Source of the DNA: Pseudocercospora fijiensis CIRAD86 | Taxonomy: Eukaryota; Ascomycota; Dothideomycetes; Mycosphaerellales; Mycosphaerellaceae | Assembly: GCF_000340215.1 (NCBI RefSeq) | Contig: NW_006921532.1 | Location: 1,007,126 to 1,071,125 of the forward strand | DNA length: 64,000 bases | Reading direction: 5' to 3' | Shown: in pieces, positions 46,110 to 56,211 of the stretch | Numbering within the stretch: the stretch's first letter is position 1 | Layout of the letters: every line of letters starts with the position of its first letter | The notes under the pieces: generated by a model | What the model was told of the DNA's origin: nothing | Seen by the model: the letters and a program-made list of their open reading frames with translations, nothing else | Databases searched by the model: none | Translations under genes and position numbers: made by a program

Positions 46110-48173
46110 ATGGGATCTCCTTTACCTCCGGATCCCTATGAGGCCCTAGGAGTGCCCAAAGATGCGACATCAGCGGCCGTCAAGACTGCACATCGGAAAC
46201 TGGTCCTCAAATGCCATCCGGATAAGGTGACAGATCCCGCCGAGAAACAGGCCGCTGCCGACAGATTCCACAAGATCCAGAGCGCGTATGAAATCCTGAT
46301 TGACGAGAGTCGGAGAGAGCGATACGATGCCCAAGTACGTCTGGCAGAGCTGAAGAAGGAGGCCATGGCGCGGTCGCAGGGTGCTGGAAGATCGCGTGGC
46401 GCAGAAAAGTCAGGTCCCTCGCCCCCATACAGGACCGCGCCGTCAGAAGCACCACGAGGAGCATATGCAAGTCGCGGTCCGGAGCCAGCACGCCCGACTC
46501 CTCAGTACGAAGAACGGAGGCCACCTTATGCGGCGGACTACTTTGATCCACAACCCAGAGCAACGCAGCGAAAAGAGCCTGAGCCCGAGCGCGAGCGGAC
46601 TTCCCGGCGGACTGCTCACGAGGTCAAGGAGAGATTCAAGAGTGCAGCTCAGAAGGCTAAGAGCGTCAAAGAACACGAAAAGGAGCGGAGACGCGAAAAG
46701 ACCCGACAGTCAGACCGGGACACCAGGCAGGAGCGAGAGCGAAAGCACACGCCTTTCGTCGTTGATGTGGATTCTGACAGCGAATCGGACGAGCAGGAAA
46801 TGCGCAGCCGACGCATGCCCGAGGAAGACGAGGAACGCAGAGCGAGGGAAACATACTACGCTCAGATGTTCAAGCAGCGCCGTGAGGCAGAGGAAGGCCA
46901 CTACGGCGATGAACGCGCTCGAAAACTCTTCACCCAGACCAACGATGTGCGCGACTACATTGCATCCTCACGTGGAGCTCCTCGCCGTCCTGAGCCATCA
47001 GATCGCGAGCGTGAACGCGAAAGGGAGAGAGAACGCCGTCCTTCACCAGTCCGAATGGGCTCTTCGAAAGATGGCGTGGAGTATGTCAAGCGCAAAGATG
47101 GTCGTCCAGCTGTCATGGTTCGTCGTGCATCCTCAAAGCCTGGAAAAGAATCCAGCAGTAAGGAGAAAGAATCGTCAAAGAAAGCATCATCACGCACTCC
47201 CGAACGAAGATCGAGCGAAGAGAGGGTTGTTGAGAAACGAAAGCCTCCGCCACTCGCCACGAGCAAATCCTCTCCGGCAGACATTCACATTCCGGAGAAA
47301 CCACGCTCTGCTTCTGTTCAGATCAATTCTGAGGCGCCTCCAGTTCGACCAATGCAAAGATCTGAAACCATGCCTACTCGCAAGTCAGAAAATACAGTCC
47401 CGACCAAGAGCTCAAACTTCCGATCCACGGAGCTCAACGGTGGAATGCCTACGCCAGCTCCCACACCAGAGGAGTCAGCAGTGCCGACACACAAGTTTCC
47501 TTATGGAAAGCAGTATGCAGACGACAATGAGTTTGCTACACCTGACGGCTACCGCACTGAGACACGGGAGCTCGAGAAGCCACCAAGGCCACAACGACCA
47601 CAGTACACTCGCAAAACCACGCGCAGTCCTTCTCCGACGAAAGAAGCCCGCGAGCCTCTACGAGACATGCGTGAGTCAAGAGATAGCCGAGGCTACAAAG
47701 ATTCTCGCGAAATGCCTCGCGATCGAGATGTACGTGATCCAAGGTTGACGACTCACCGCTCAACATCTGCGCGGAACTTTGCTACCACTCAGCCATCGCC
47801 ACCAAACGTACGCACCACGAGTTACAAGTTTAATGGTAGCGGAGTTGACCCTTACGACAACTCACGTCCAAGCAGTGGTCGAGACACCTCGCCACGAGAA
47901 CGGGAACCGAGCTACAAGTACGATCAGCGGCTTTACGGCGAGATTCCACGTGAACGCGATAGTCGACCTGCTTCTGGATCTCCTCGTCAAGCTCATGGAC
48001 CCCACGCTCCGCCTGTTGATGAGGGCATCAACTATCGCAGGTATCGACCGGAGGATATCAAGTATCAGACCGGCTACAGCATCAAACGCCCAAGTGTCGA
48101 CATCCGGCCGAGCTTGAGTCGGAATGGCAGCGGTCATGCATCATATTACCAACAGCAGCCTGTTCGGGCTTAG
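46110..48173 (+). CDS. J-domain (DnaJ) protein with long disordered tail, 687 aa
   Basis: An intronless frame. The N-terminal J domain spans about residues 7-73 (PDPYEALGVPKDATSAAVK...YEILIDESRRERYDAQ) with the HPD tripeptide needed to stimulate Hsp70 ATPase. It is followed by about 600 residues of charged, low-complexity sequence rich in Arg, Glu, Ser and Pro, with many ERERE-like and SSKEKESSKK-like stretches and SP sites. There is no Gly/Phe region, zinc finger or DnaJ C-terminal domain, so it is a class C J protein. The partner and client are unknown; the Arg/Ser-rich tail could suggest nuclear RNA-related work, which is only inference. Confidence 0.93.
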   Translation: MGSPLPPDPYEALGVPKDATSAAVKTAHRKLVLKCHPDKVTDPAEKQAAADRFHKIQSAYEILIDESRRERYDAQVRLAELKKEAMARSQGAGRSRGAEKSGPSPPYRTAPSEAPRGAYASRGPEPARPTPQYEERRPPYAADYFDPQPRATQRKEPEPERERTSRRTAHEVKERFKSAAQKAKSVKEHEKERRREKTRQSDRDTRQERERKHTPFVVDVDSDSESDEQEMRSRRMPEEDEERRARETYYAQMFKQRREAEEGHYGDERARKLFTQTNDVRDYIASSRGAPRRPEPSDRERERERERERRPSPVRMGSSKDGVEYVKRKDGRPAVMVRRASSKPGKESSSKEKESSKKASSRTPERRSSEERVVEKRKPPPLATSKSSPADIHIPEKPRSASVQINSEAPPVRPMQRSETMPTRKSENTVPTKSSNFRSTELNGGMPTPAPTPEESAVPTHKFPYGKQYADDNEFATPDGYRTETRELEKPPRPQRPQYTRKTTRSPSPTKEAREPLRDMRESRDSRGYKDSREMPRDRDVRDPRLTTHRSTSARNFATTQPSPPNVRTTSYKFNGSGVDPYDNSRPSSGRDTSPREREPSYKYDQRLYGEIPRERDSRPASGSPRQAHGPHAPPVDEGINYRRYRPEDIKYQTGYSIKRPSVDIRPSLSRNGSGHASYYQQQPVRA

Positions 48174-49207
48174 ATCACTACACTATCATTTGCATTGGAG
48201 AGAAGTATTTTTTACTGCATGGCACTACAGAACATGAACAGCGAGCATTACGGATGAACGCATGATGTTTTTACAAGTTGTACAATTCCCAGATCGCGAG
48301 GCCTCTTCACTGAGTGCTGGTCTGCGTTGGGCAGGATGTCTCAACAACACTTTCTGCAAAGGGCGGCGAGATTGAACTGAACAAGGAGGAAGCTTTTTGG
48401 CTCGGCATGGATCGAATTCTTCTTCTTCTGGTTTGGAGGGGATGGATACTCGGGGATCATGAACGCTAACCTTGGCTCCATTAGGTGGATCTGCTAAATA
48501 GAATAACAGTAACGATTGTAATGAGAATAGGACATCCAAGCCAAGAATGGCTCACGCATTCTCTTCCTCACAATCAGTTGCCTCGTCAGCGGCAACGCTC
48601 ACGATCACGATCAGAGCAGTCCAGATGTGCGGAGACTGGCTCTCTTACCGCCTGCTACTCACAGGCATCCCAGCCACCGTACTACGTGAAGTGCAATCAG
48701 AAGTGATCATCCTCTGCAAGACTCTAGCATGAACCTGGAATGCCAACTCATAGCGGTCACGCGGTCTCCAATTCTTCACGTGAACGCCATTAGTCAGCCG
48801 GAGTTTAGCGTTAAGGATAGAGGAGGTACCCGGGCAGGAACATCGCACACGATTCCACATCCCAGGCAACTACTACAGACATATTCAACCTCACGTTGCA
48901 TGTCATCCTCGCGACTCCTTACGAGACAATCAGTGGCAACACACTACCTCTTCCACGTACGTACTACTGTATGTATCTCGCATCAAACCCCAAACTCGGC
49001 ATTAACAACTTCCACACACAGCCACGCTTAGCAACGAAGCATATCCGCACAGCTTCCAACAACATCCGACTCGCAAGGAATCGTCTCCCAGGCATTAAAG
49101 ATTCTCCAGCGGGTATACGCAGCTTCGCCTCCTCCTCTGGCAAACTTTACGCCACACTCAGCAAGACCCCGATCTTCGTCCTCCAAGCTAAGCCTCGAGG
49201 CGTCGAA
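48174..49207. other. Intergenic region and upstream in-frame leader of GST gene
   Basis: The left part is the 3' flank of the J-domain gene. From 48896 an open frame leads without stop into the GST at 49208; its Arg-rich, acid-poor part (about 48971-49150) looks like a mitochondrial presequence but may just be leader. Confidence 0.5.
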
Positions 49208-50117
49208 ATGGCTGACCAACCAGCCAAGAAACTCCGCACCTCCCATCCCACCTACGAACTCCTCTACCACCCTGGCATCCCCGGACGAGGCGAGTTCATC
49301 CGTTTGGCTTTCGAAGCCGCAGGCGTGCCTTACACCGATATCGCGAATGAGGATCATAAGAATGGATATGCAGAAGTTCAGCAAGTGTGCATGAATGACG
49401 GAATAGAGTCAAGTGATGGGAATCCTCCGGTTTTCTCGCCTCCGGCTTTGAGAGTTAGGGATGGGGAGAAGGCTTTGGTGATAAGTCAGACGCCGAATAT
49501 TTTGATTTATCTTGGGGAGAAGTTGGGATTGGTGCCTGCTGGAGATGAGAAGTTTTATGTGCAGCAGTTGGCTCTTACTGTGGGTGAAAGATAATGAGAG
49601 AGAAGGGTTTGGGTGAAGAGCTGACTGGCTGACTGATTGCAGGCTTTGGACTTGAATAATGAGATTCATGATACGCATCATCCAATTGCGGTAAGTCAGT
49701 CGGCTTCATTTCTGAAAGTGTTGAGATACTGACACACTGCAGGCCTCGAAATACTACGAAGATCAAAAAGATGCGGCGTTGGAAAAGGCTAAAGATTTGA
49801 GGGCAACGAGGATACCCAAATTCTTCAAGTACTTTGAGAGGCAATTGAAGTGGAATTCTTCCGCTGGACAACATAAGTATCTCGTAGGTGATCGGCTTAC
49901 ATACGCAGACCTCACTGTCTGGCAGATACTGGATGGAGCCAAGTATGCGTTCCCCAAGGAGCTGGAGGTGAGGAGGAAAGAGTTCCCGGAATTACTAGGG
50001 ACCTTTTATGAAAGTGTAAAGGAAGAGGAGGGGATTAAAGAGTATTTGGCGAGTGAGAGGAGGTTGAAGTATAGTATGGGTGTTTTCAGATATTATCCTG
50101 AACTAGACAGGCCGTGA
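49208..50117 (+). CDS. Glutathione S-transferase, 264 aa
   Basis: Three exons (49208-49579, 49643-49690, 49743-50117). The first intron uses GTGGGT, needed to keep the LALT/ALDLNNE junction in frame; exon 2 codes only 16 residues. The N-terminal thioredoxin-like domain begins YELLYHPGIPGRGEFIRLAFEAAGVPY and contains the glutathione-contact region around SQTPNILIYLGEKLGL; the helical C-domain includes HKYLVGDRLTYADLTVWQIL, the N-capping box of GSTs. It resembles the sigma/alpha-like cytosolic class. An in-frame extension to Met 48896 or 48971 exists. The 3' end lies 49 bp from the stop of the opposite gene. Confidence 0.9.
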
Positions 50118-50166
50118 GGGCATGACGAAGACGATGAAGCTGGGCTCGAGAAGGTTGTTTACCGTC

Positions 50167-51255
50167 TCATCCAAACGCCTTCTGCCCAATCTGCCAGCTG
50201 ATCAGATCCTCCCTCACATCCATCTCCTCCAACTCCCCAGGTACCTTCCTAAAGCTCTTCTCCCTCCTATGATGATGTCCATGATGATGATGACTACTCG
50301 ACGAAAACTTATGCTTATGCCTACTCCCATCCTCAACTTTCCCCACCGTACTATTACCCCTACTCATCCCCCCATCCCCAGCATTCGGCGTACTATCCCC
50401 ACTCCCAGGCAAACTCCTCGCAGCAGTCACAGGCCTCCCTCCCTTCCCCCACCCATCGCCCCCAGAAAACAAATCCTCGATACACTCATCAGCCTTCAAC
50501 TCCCCCGGCTGACTCGTCCAAAACGCCGCCAGCGTCCTTCGATACATATCCTGCATCTCCCCCACCTCTTTATTATCAATACTAAAACTCTGCGGTACGA
50601 TAGCGATTTCTCCATCCTCAGTATTAGGCGTATGCGACCCTCCAATTCCTCCCGGCGTACTACTATTCGCTTCCGCCGAAGATATGATACCCGCAATACC
50701 CCCAAAAACCGGTGCGGTCCGCAACGGAGGCGCAAAGTAATCCCGCGTCCCTTCTAAATGTCGCATTCGAATCCCGATTTTCAAGGTACTGTTGATTTTC
50801 GATTCTTGCATGAGGTATCGACGTGTAATGCCTCCTCCACCTTCTTCATCAGTTGACCCGCCGCCAGCGCCAGCGCCAGGACTCGATGGGAGTTCTAGTG
50901 CCGTGTCCGCATATTCTGCAAGATTGAGATGGATTTCCCCCAATTTGATGCGTTCCCCTCGTCCACTGCTGGAGTATTCCTGTTCGACTTGGAAATGTAT
51001 GAGACATTCTTCGAGCATTCCGTCTTTGCCGACGTGGAGGCGGACGGTGAGTTGTTTTTCATAGTCGTATTGGACGCGGTGGTCGCGGATGGGACATTTG
51101 TTTGTTTGGCCGCGGTGTTCGGCTGCGGAGGAGGTGGGGAGGTGCCATTTAATGAATGAGGTGCCGGTGACGAGTGGGACGTTGTTTAAGTCGAGGATTC
51201 GGAGGGTGAGTTCGAAGCGGACGCGTTTGGATTTTGAGACGAAGGCCGATGTCAT
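50167..51255 (-). CDS. NT-C2 (EEIG1/EHBP1-type N-terminal C2) domain protein, 362 aa
   Basis: A single exon. From the Met at 51255 the protein begins with the NT-C2 fold: RVRFELTLRILDLNNVPLV, GTSFIKWHLP, then beta strands to about residue 125 (GEIHLNLAEYAD), typical of proteins acting at membranes or in endocytic and cytoskeletal links. The rest is disordered, Gly/Ser-rich with a His-rich run (SSSSHHHHGHHHRR). The frame is open 34 codons further to 51357, but the shorter start puts the C2 domain at the N-terminus as in relatives. The gene is convergent with the GST gene, stop codons 49 bp apart. Confidence 0.85.
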   Translation of the reverse strand: MTSAFVSKSKRVRFELTLRILDLNNVPLVTGTSFIKWHLPTSSAAEHRGQTNKCPIRDHRVQYDYEKQLTVRLHVGKDGMLEECLIHFQVEQEYSSSGRGERIKLGEIHLNLAEYADTALELPSSPGAGAGGGSTDEEGGGGITRRYLMQESKINSTLKIGIRMRHLEGTRDYFAPPLRTAPVFGGIAGIISSAEANSSTPGGIGGSHTPNTEDGEIAIVPQSFSIDNKEVGEMQDMYRRTLAAFWTSQPGELKADECIEDLFSGGDGWGKGGRPVTAARSLPGSGDSTPNAGDGGMSRGNSTVGKVEDGSRHKHKFSSSSHHHHGHHHRREKSFRKVPGELEEMDVREDLISWQIGQKAFG

Positions 51256-52002
51256 GGCGAGGGGACTGGACAGTGCTTCTGCGACTTGTCCAGTCAGTTT
51301 GTGGGTTAGCTGGCTGACATTGTTGGGTAGAGGTAGAGTGATGAGTTCTGAGAGCATTCGCTACGCGGCAAGGAGAGACGCGGAGCTCGGGAGCATTGGC
51401 GCCGCGATGTCATTGTCTTGGTTGCTCAGCTTTCTTTCGGCCGGCCAGCGGCAGCGATGTCGAAAACATCCTTGTAATTGACAACACCTCACATGTCATT
51501 GTGTAACCACATGTCATAATCACAGCTTTTGGAACCATTCCACATATCTACGAACGCTTCTCTTCATCAACCGCAGCATCGGGCAATTTGACGACATGAA
51601 AGGTCGTCGCCAGTTCTACGTCATCGTTTAGTACATCGACATTGCCATATTGCTCCAAGTTGCAATGTTGGCGAACAGTCTCGCCGGTGATGAATGCTTC
51701 ATCAGAGAGATGAGTAGAGGACCAAACCCATTTCAAATACCCTCCGACGCCCACTCATCATATCAGGTCTAGACCTCCTTCCACAGCTCCGTCGTGAGGG
51801 GTTCTTCTGATCAACAGCATACTTTGTACCAATAATGCCACTAGACTTCCACTCGTAGGAAGACAGCACAATAAAAAGGTAGGCAGTTCGAAGCGCCCTT
51901 CCTCATCTTTCACACTTCATATAAGAAGAAGTAGAAAAGAACAGATCAGTCCCGCAAAGAATACATCAACATCCCCCGATTCATCCATCAACCACACCCA
52001 CA
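51256..52002. other. Divergent promoter region with a possible small frame
   Basis: It separates the NT-C2 gene (-) and the GST-like gene (+). A 68-codon frame at 51754-51548 (-) has no domain and no splice support. The last 40 bases before 52003 are a CA/CCA-rich leader. Confidence 0.45.
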
Positions 52003-53093
52003 ATGCCCCCAACCAACGAACCAATCCTCTTCCTCTGGTCCCTCTCCGCCTGGGCCAGCAAAATAACCGCCTACATGGCCCTCCGAAAAATCCCCTACTC
52101 CCGCTGCGAACAACCCATAACCCTCCCTCGCCCGGACCTCACCGCCCTAGGCGTACGTTACCGCCGCATCCCCCTCCTATCCTGCGGCCTGGACATCTAC
52201 TGCGACACCCTCCTAATCCTCCAAAAACTCGAATCTCTCTACCCAGAAAACACCCCCACCCACAAGAAAATCTCCGCAGACACGTCGACCGAAAAGGCAT
52301 TAGAATACCTCTTCGAAAAATGGACCGACACCGTAGTCTTCAAATCCGCCGCCGCAACCATCTCCTCTGACCTCGACCTCATGCAGGATCCCAAATTCCA
52401 ATCCGATCGCGAAGCCCTCTGGGGTCGGCCCTGGGACAAAGCGACTCAAGACTCCCTCCGACCCTCCGCGCTGGCGGAAATGCGGGAGAATTTCGAATTT
52501 CTGGAAAACGTCCTGAGTGATGGACGGACATGGATACTTGGTCGAGGGACAGAAGAAAAAGAGGGAGGACCGACGTTAGCGGACATCCACGCAGCGTGGA
52601 TTTTCGATTGGCTGGGGATGTTACCGGGGAGTTTTCCCGAAGAAGAGTTTAATGCCAGGAAATTTCCGGGGACGGTGGGGTGGTTGGGACGGTGAGTGTC
52701 ATTCATTCATTCATTCATGTGTCACCCAGAAAACTTCGATACTGATGATTGATGGTTGGGGTTTCTTGACGTAGGTATAAAACGGCCATCGAAAAAGCCA
52801 AAGAATCCGCCCCCAAACCCACCGAACTTGAATCCGTGGAATGTGTGGATAGAATTTTGAATTCGGGGTTTGAAGAGACGGAGTTGGAAGTTGAAGAGAA
52901 TGATTTGTCGGGACTGAAAGCTGGGGATGAGATTAAAATGGCGCCTGTAGATACGGGGTTTGGATCGAGTGATGTCGGGAAATTGATAGGGTTGAAACGG
53001 AATGAAGTGACGATAAGTTCCTTGACGCAGCAGGGAGGGAAAGAGATACATATACATTATCCGAGATGGAATTTTAGTTTTGAGAAGATATAG
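52003..53093 (+). CDS. GST-like protein with thioredoxin-fold N-terminus, 335 aa
   Basis: Two exons (52003-52691, 52775-53093) with an 83-nt intron (GTGAGT...GACGTAG) that carries a CATT repeat. The N-terminus PILFLWSLSAWASKITAYMALRK and IPLLSCGLDIYCDTLLILQKLE fits the GST_N fold, with the usual Ser-Pro-like turn changed to SAWA. The middle is helical (GPTLADIHAAWIFDWL is a GST C-domain-like segment) and the C-terminus after the intron is a separate beta-rich domain. Architecture resembles fungal proteins annotated as GST-like with a DUF7962 C-domain (from memory). The catalytic activity is uncertain. Confidence 0.85.
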
Positions 53094-53562
53094 TTGGAAA
53101 AATCGTATCGATTACGATCAAGCGAAGGAATTTCTTTCCATTCACAGTGAAGAAAAGGAGCTAATTGTACAAGGCGGCAGCAGCAGAATTTCTGCGCCAC
53201 CATTCCATCATGGGTCACATCGTCTACCATCCATCCACAAGAACCAACCAAACAATTCACACACCGATCGTCAAATCCTACGCCTCGCGAAAGGTGCTTC
53301 AGGTCAGGTGTTTCCCTCCTTCCTCAATGCAATCCACCGACCCATCCATCCAAGAGTAGAAAACGCCGATTCCATGTATATCCAGTAAGACTTCATCCCA
53401 AAAAGAACAGCGAACGCCAGCGCTACGAAGATGTCGCTGTAGCCCATAAAACTCCCGGTGCCCAAAAATGAGATTGGGTTATATTGGCCCTCTCATCTTC
53501 CCTCTGTGATGAGTAGCCTTGTACACTTGCTGTGTCTTGTTCTTCGATTCGCTTCGTCGCTT
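53094..53562. other. Intergenic region between convergent genes
   Basis: 469 bases holding the 3' flanks of the GST-like gene (+) and the phosphatase (-). Nothing else is seen. Confidence 0.5.
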
Positions 53563-56211
53563 TCATAAAACATCCAGTATCGAGCGCGTTATCGGACTCG
53601 CTCCCTTATGTGCAGGACTTCTTGGGTCGATGTCCGACATCCTCGGGGAAGCATTATTGCTCTTGTGGTTATTGTTCTCGCTTGTCGGAGGAGGAACGCC
53701 GAGCGAGAGAGCAAAAGGATTGCTCGTGAATTCAGTCGCTCGTGGCGACATGAGTGGCTCTTCTGCTGTGCTTGAAAGCTGGTTGAATTGTGGTGAGCCA
53801 GCATTACGTTGCATTGACAGGTCCGCTTCGATCTTGGCTTGCAGTGCTTGGAGCTCTTGTTGTTCATGCAGCGAGGGAGATGAAACCTTGCCGCGAAGCC
53901 GTCGGGGTTGCGTTACATCTAAGCAATTCCGACTTTGCTCGCATTGTCCTGTCCGCATTGTATATTGTTGTCGATTGCGTAACGATATGGAACGACGGGG
54001 TGTTTCTTCATCAGCGCGCATTGATCCCATACCGAGTTGCGCAAGCAGAGCTGATCTGTCGAATGGGCGACTGGTTGTAAATTCTGTCGACGTCGGCGAC
54101 ATTATACCGAAGTCATCAGCAGCCTCGACTTCTTTCGAGGGTTGAAGAGGGGTCATGGCAAACTCAACAGATCTTGGCGATCCAACTGACTCGGTGGTCA
54201 AAGTGCTGAACCCTTGGGGTGATGATACTTGTCGCACAGGACCGGGTGGTTTCCGGTGCCCAGCATCTGCAGCGGTGACTTGGAGCACAGGAAGCACCGG
54301 TTGTACAGCTAGAACGTGCCCAGATGGATCGACGTAAGCAGTGGCAGGTTTAACAGCGCTGACCGACCGTTGCCGTTGGGCCGCAGAGATCGGGAGTGGC
54401 CATGGGAATCCAGATGGCGCGGAGGAGGGTCCGGGGCTTAGCACGCCGCGGTCGCCATTACTCGCGGCGGTGGCGGACGGTGTCTCGACTGCCGATAGAG
54501 GTTCATTGCGCATGGCTGGCGAAATCGTTGCAAAGGGACCATTCCATTCACTCAACGCCGAGCCTGGGCTGAGAGGGCTCATGGCACTCCTGGCTGTGAG
54601 GAGACCACCTCTTGCTAAACTGGATCGGAACTCTTGTAGTTGCATGATGAGATTCATGTTGGGCCCAATCCATTTGCTCCTCTTCTTCACGGCATCGTAG
54701 GCTTCCTGGACACTCATCGAGGGATTCTTGTAGAGACCGTAAGCGACTACGAGGCTTGCAGACCGCGAGACACCACATTGGCAGTGTATCAATATACGCT
54801 TCCCCTGCGTAACTTTCTCGTCAATGAGCTTGCATAATCGCAGTAGGTCTGGGACGATGTCGCTGTTGTGCTCCCAAGGGATGTGAATGTATTCCGGATC
54901 ATGGACAGTTGCAGCCTTTACGGGAAATGTTGCGTTCAGTGGCGAGGCTTTCGGCGTAGTTGGAGAGGAGCCATCCTGTGCCAACGCGTCTTCCTTCTTG
55001 ACCACTAAATGGTCACGTTCTTTCCTGGGCGCAAATTGAATTCCTCCGCCACCATCTATCCGCAGCTCGGGTTCGGTAGCAGCAGGCTCGTTGAGTCCCA
55101 ACAATGGATTCCGTACTTCGCTCGCTACATTCATGATCACATCATATTGTCTTGCTTGTTCGGCTGTGGGCTCGAGATAGAGGTCAATGCTAGGGTCATA
55201 GACACAGATAGGTCCATCTGGATACGCCTCAGGTTTTTCTTCTCTGGAAAGAGGTACCTCAAAGTTCTGCTCCTCTTCCTCTTCTTCGGCGAGCTGCGGC
55301 GCTTCAGCAGGCTGCTCGACAGGTGAGGAGATTGTCTCCAGTAACCGAGGTTTGTGAAAATCCGATGCACTGTAATGGGGCATTCCGAGACTTGACAGTA
55401 ACGGCAGGGATGGAGATGATTGAAAATGCCGAAGTGTGGTGGGCCGTGTAACACCTGGCGTTGGCGGTATTGCAAGCTTGATCTCCTGAGGTGCTGGCTT
55501 GCTACCTCCAGGTGTGAGAAGCGTTAAGCCAAGATTGCTCGGTTTCCGTCGGGGTGGAGTGGGAGGTTTCACAAAAGACGGCGACAGAGTGGACGCATTC
55601 TCATCAGGCTGGACCGGTAGTGGAAGACTCGTGGTCGATGCGGCTCGTGGTCCATGTCTCGAGGTATTGACGGCAAGATTCTTGAGATTGCGGCCCTTCC
55701 TCGGCGGCGGCTGTTTCTGCAGCTCAAAGAAGGGAGCAATTCGGTCATCAGCAGTGCGTGGTCTTCGCATGCCCACTGCAAAGGTCGTGGGTGGAGGTGA
55801 CTCGGGTGACGAGCCGGGTGAAGGTTCTGTTGCGCTGGAGTCGTCCACAGTAGAGATAGTAGTAGTCGGAGATGAGTCGGTCGATCCAGTCGTGTTCGTT
55901 GAATCGCTGATTTGATGTTGATGAAACTTTCGAACAAAGTTTTCGTACTCTGATGAAGGCTGAAGACTTCGTTGCGAGGAAGGTTGAGGTAATTGCTTGG
56001 TTTGCTCGTCCATGTGCGACATGTTTGTCGTGGATGAAAGTGGGGAATACATGGATCGAATAGAGAACGTGGATGCTTCTGGCGATGGAACGCTGGTCAT
56101 TCTTCGCTTTTGCCAGAAGCGCAGGCCATGAGCTTTTTTGATTTCGTTCTGCGGTGTAAAGTATGTACGTTGGTCTTGCCAATTGGCTATTAAAGATCTA
56201 GGGGAGGTCAT
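53563..56211 (-). CDS. Dual-specificity protein phosphatase (MAP kinase phosphatase, Msg5-like), 882 aa
   Basis: A single exon from Met 56211. The protein-tyrosine-phosphatase loop HCQCGVSRSA lies at residues 476-485 (catalytic Cys 477, Arg 483), preceded by YIHIPWEHNSDI and followed by AYDAVKKRSKWIGPNMNLIMQLQEF, the normal dual-specificity pattern. The 370 residues before the domain are disordered, Pro/Ser-rich, and start with a conserved-looking segment (SPRSLIANWQDQRTYFT...). Yeast Msg5 removes phosphate from Slt2 and Fus3 kinases in cell-wall and pheromone signalling; a similar role is inferred. The frame extends upstream to 56451 but without ATG there, so Met 56211 is used. Confidence 0.88.
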   Translation of the reverse strand: MTSPRSLIANWQDQRTYFTPQNEIKKAHGLRFWQKRRMTSVPSPEASTFSIRSMYSPLSSTTNMSHMDEQTKQLPQPSSQRSLQPSSEYENFVRKFHQHQISDSTNTTGSTDSSPTTTISTVDDSSATEPSPGSSPESPPPTTFAVGMRRPRTADDRIAPFFELQKQPPPRKGRNLKNLAVNTSRHGPRAASTTSLPLPVQPDENASTLSPSFVKPPTPPRRKPSNLGLTLLTPGGSKPAPQEIKLAIPPTPGVTRPTTLRHFQSSPSLPLLSSLGMPHYSASDFHKPRLLETISSPVEQPAEAPQLAEEEEEEQNFEVPLSREEKPEAYPDGPICVYDPSIDLYLEPTAEQARQYDVIMNVASEVRNPLLGLNEPAATEPELRIDGGGGIQFAPRKERDHLVVKKEDALAQDGSSPTTPKASPLNATFPVKAATVHDPEYIHIPWEHNSDIVPDLLRLCKLIDEKVTQGKRILIHCQCGVSRSASLVVAYGLYKNPSMSVQEAYDAVKKRSKWIGPNMNLIMQLQEFRSSLARGGLLTARSAMSPLSPGSALSEWNGPFATISPAMRNEPLSAVETPSATAASNGDRGVLSPGPSSAPSGFPWPLPISAAQRQRSVSAVKPATAYVDPSGHVLAVQPVLPVLQVTAADAGHRKPPGPVRQVSSPQGFSTLTTESVGSPRSVEFAMTPLQPSKEVEAADDFGIMSPTSTEFTTSRPFDRSALLAQLGMGSMRADEETPRRSISLRNRQQYTMRTGQCEQSRNCLDVTQPRRLRGKVSSPSLHEQQELQALQAKIEADLSMQRNAGSPQFNQLSSTAEEPLMSPRATEFTSNPFALSLGVPPPTSENNNHKSNNASPRMSDIDPRSPAHKGASPITRSILDVL

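Noticed and set aside
51548..51754. 68-codon minus-strand frame considered as a small gene
   Set aside because: No homology, signal peptide or splice support; retained only as a remark.
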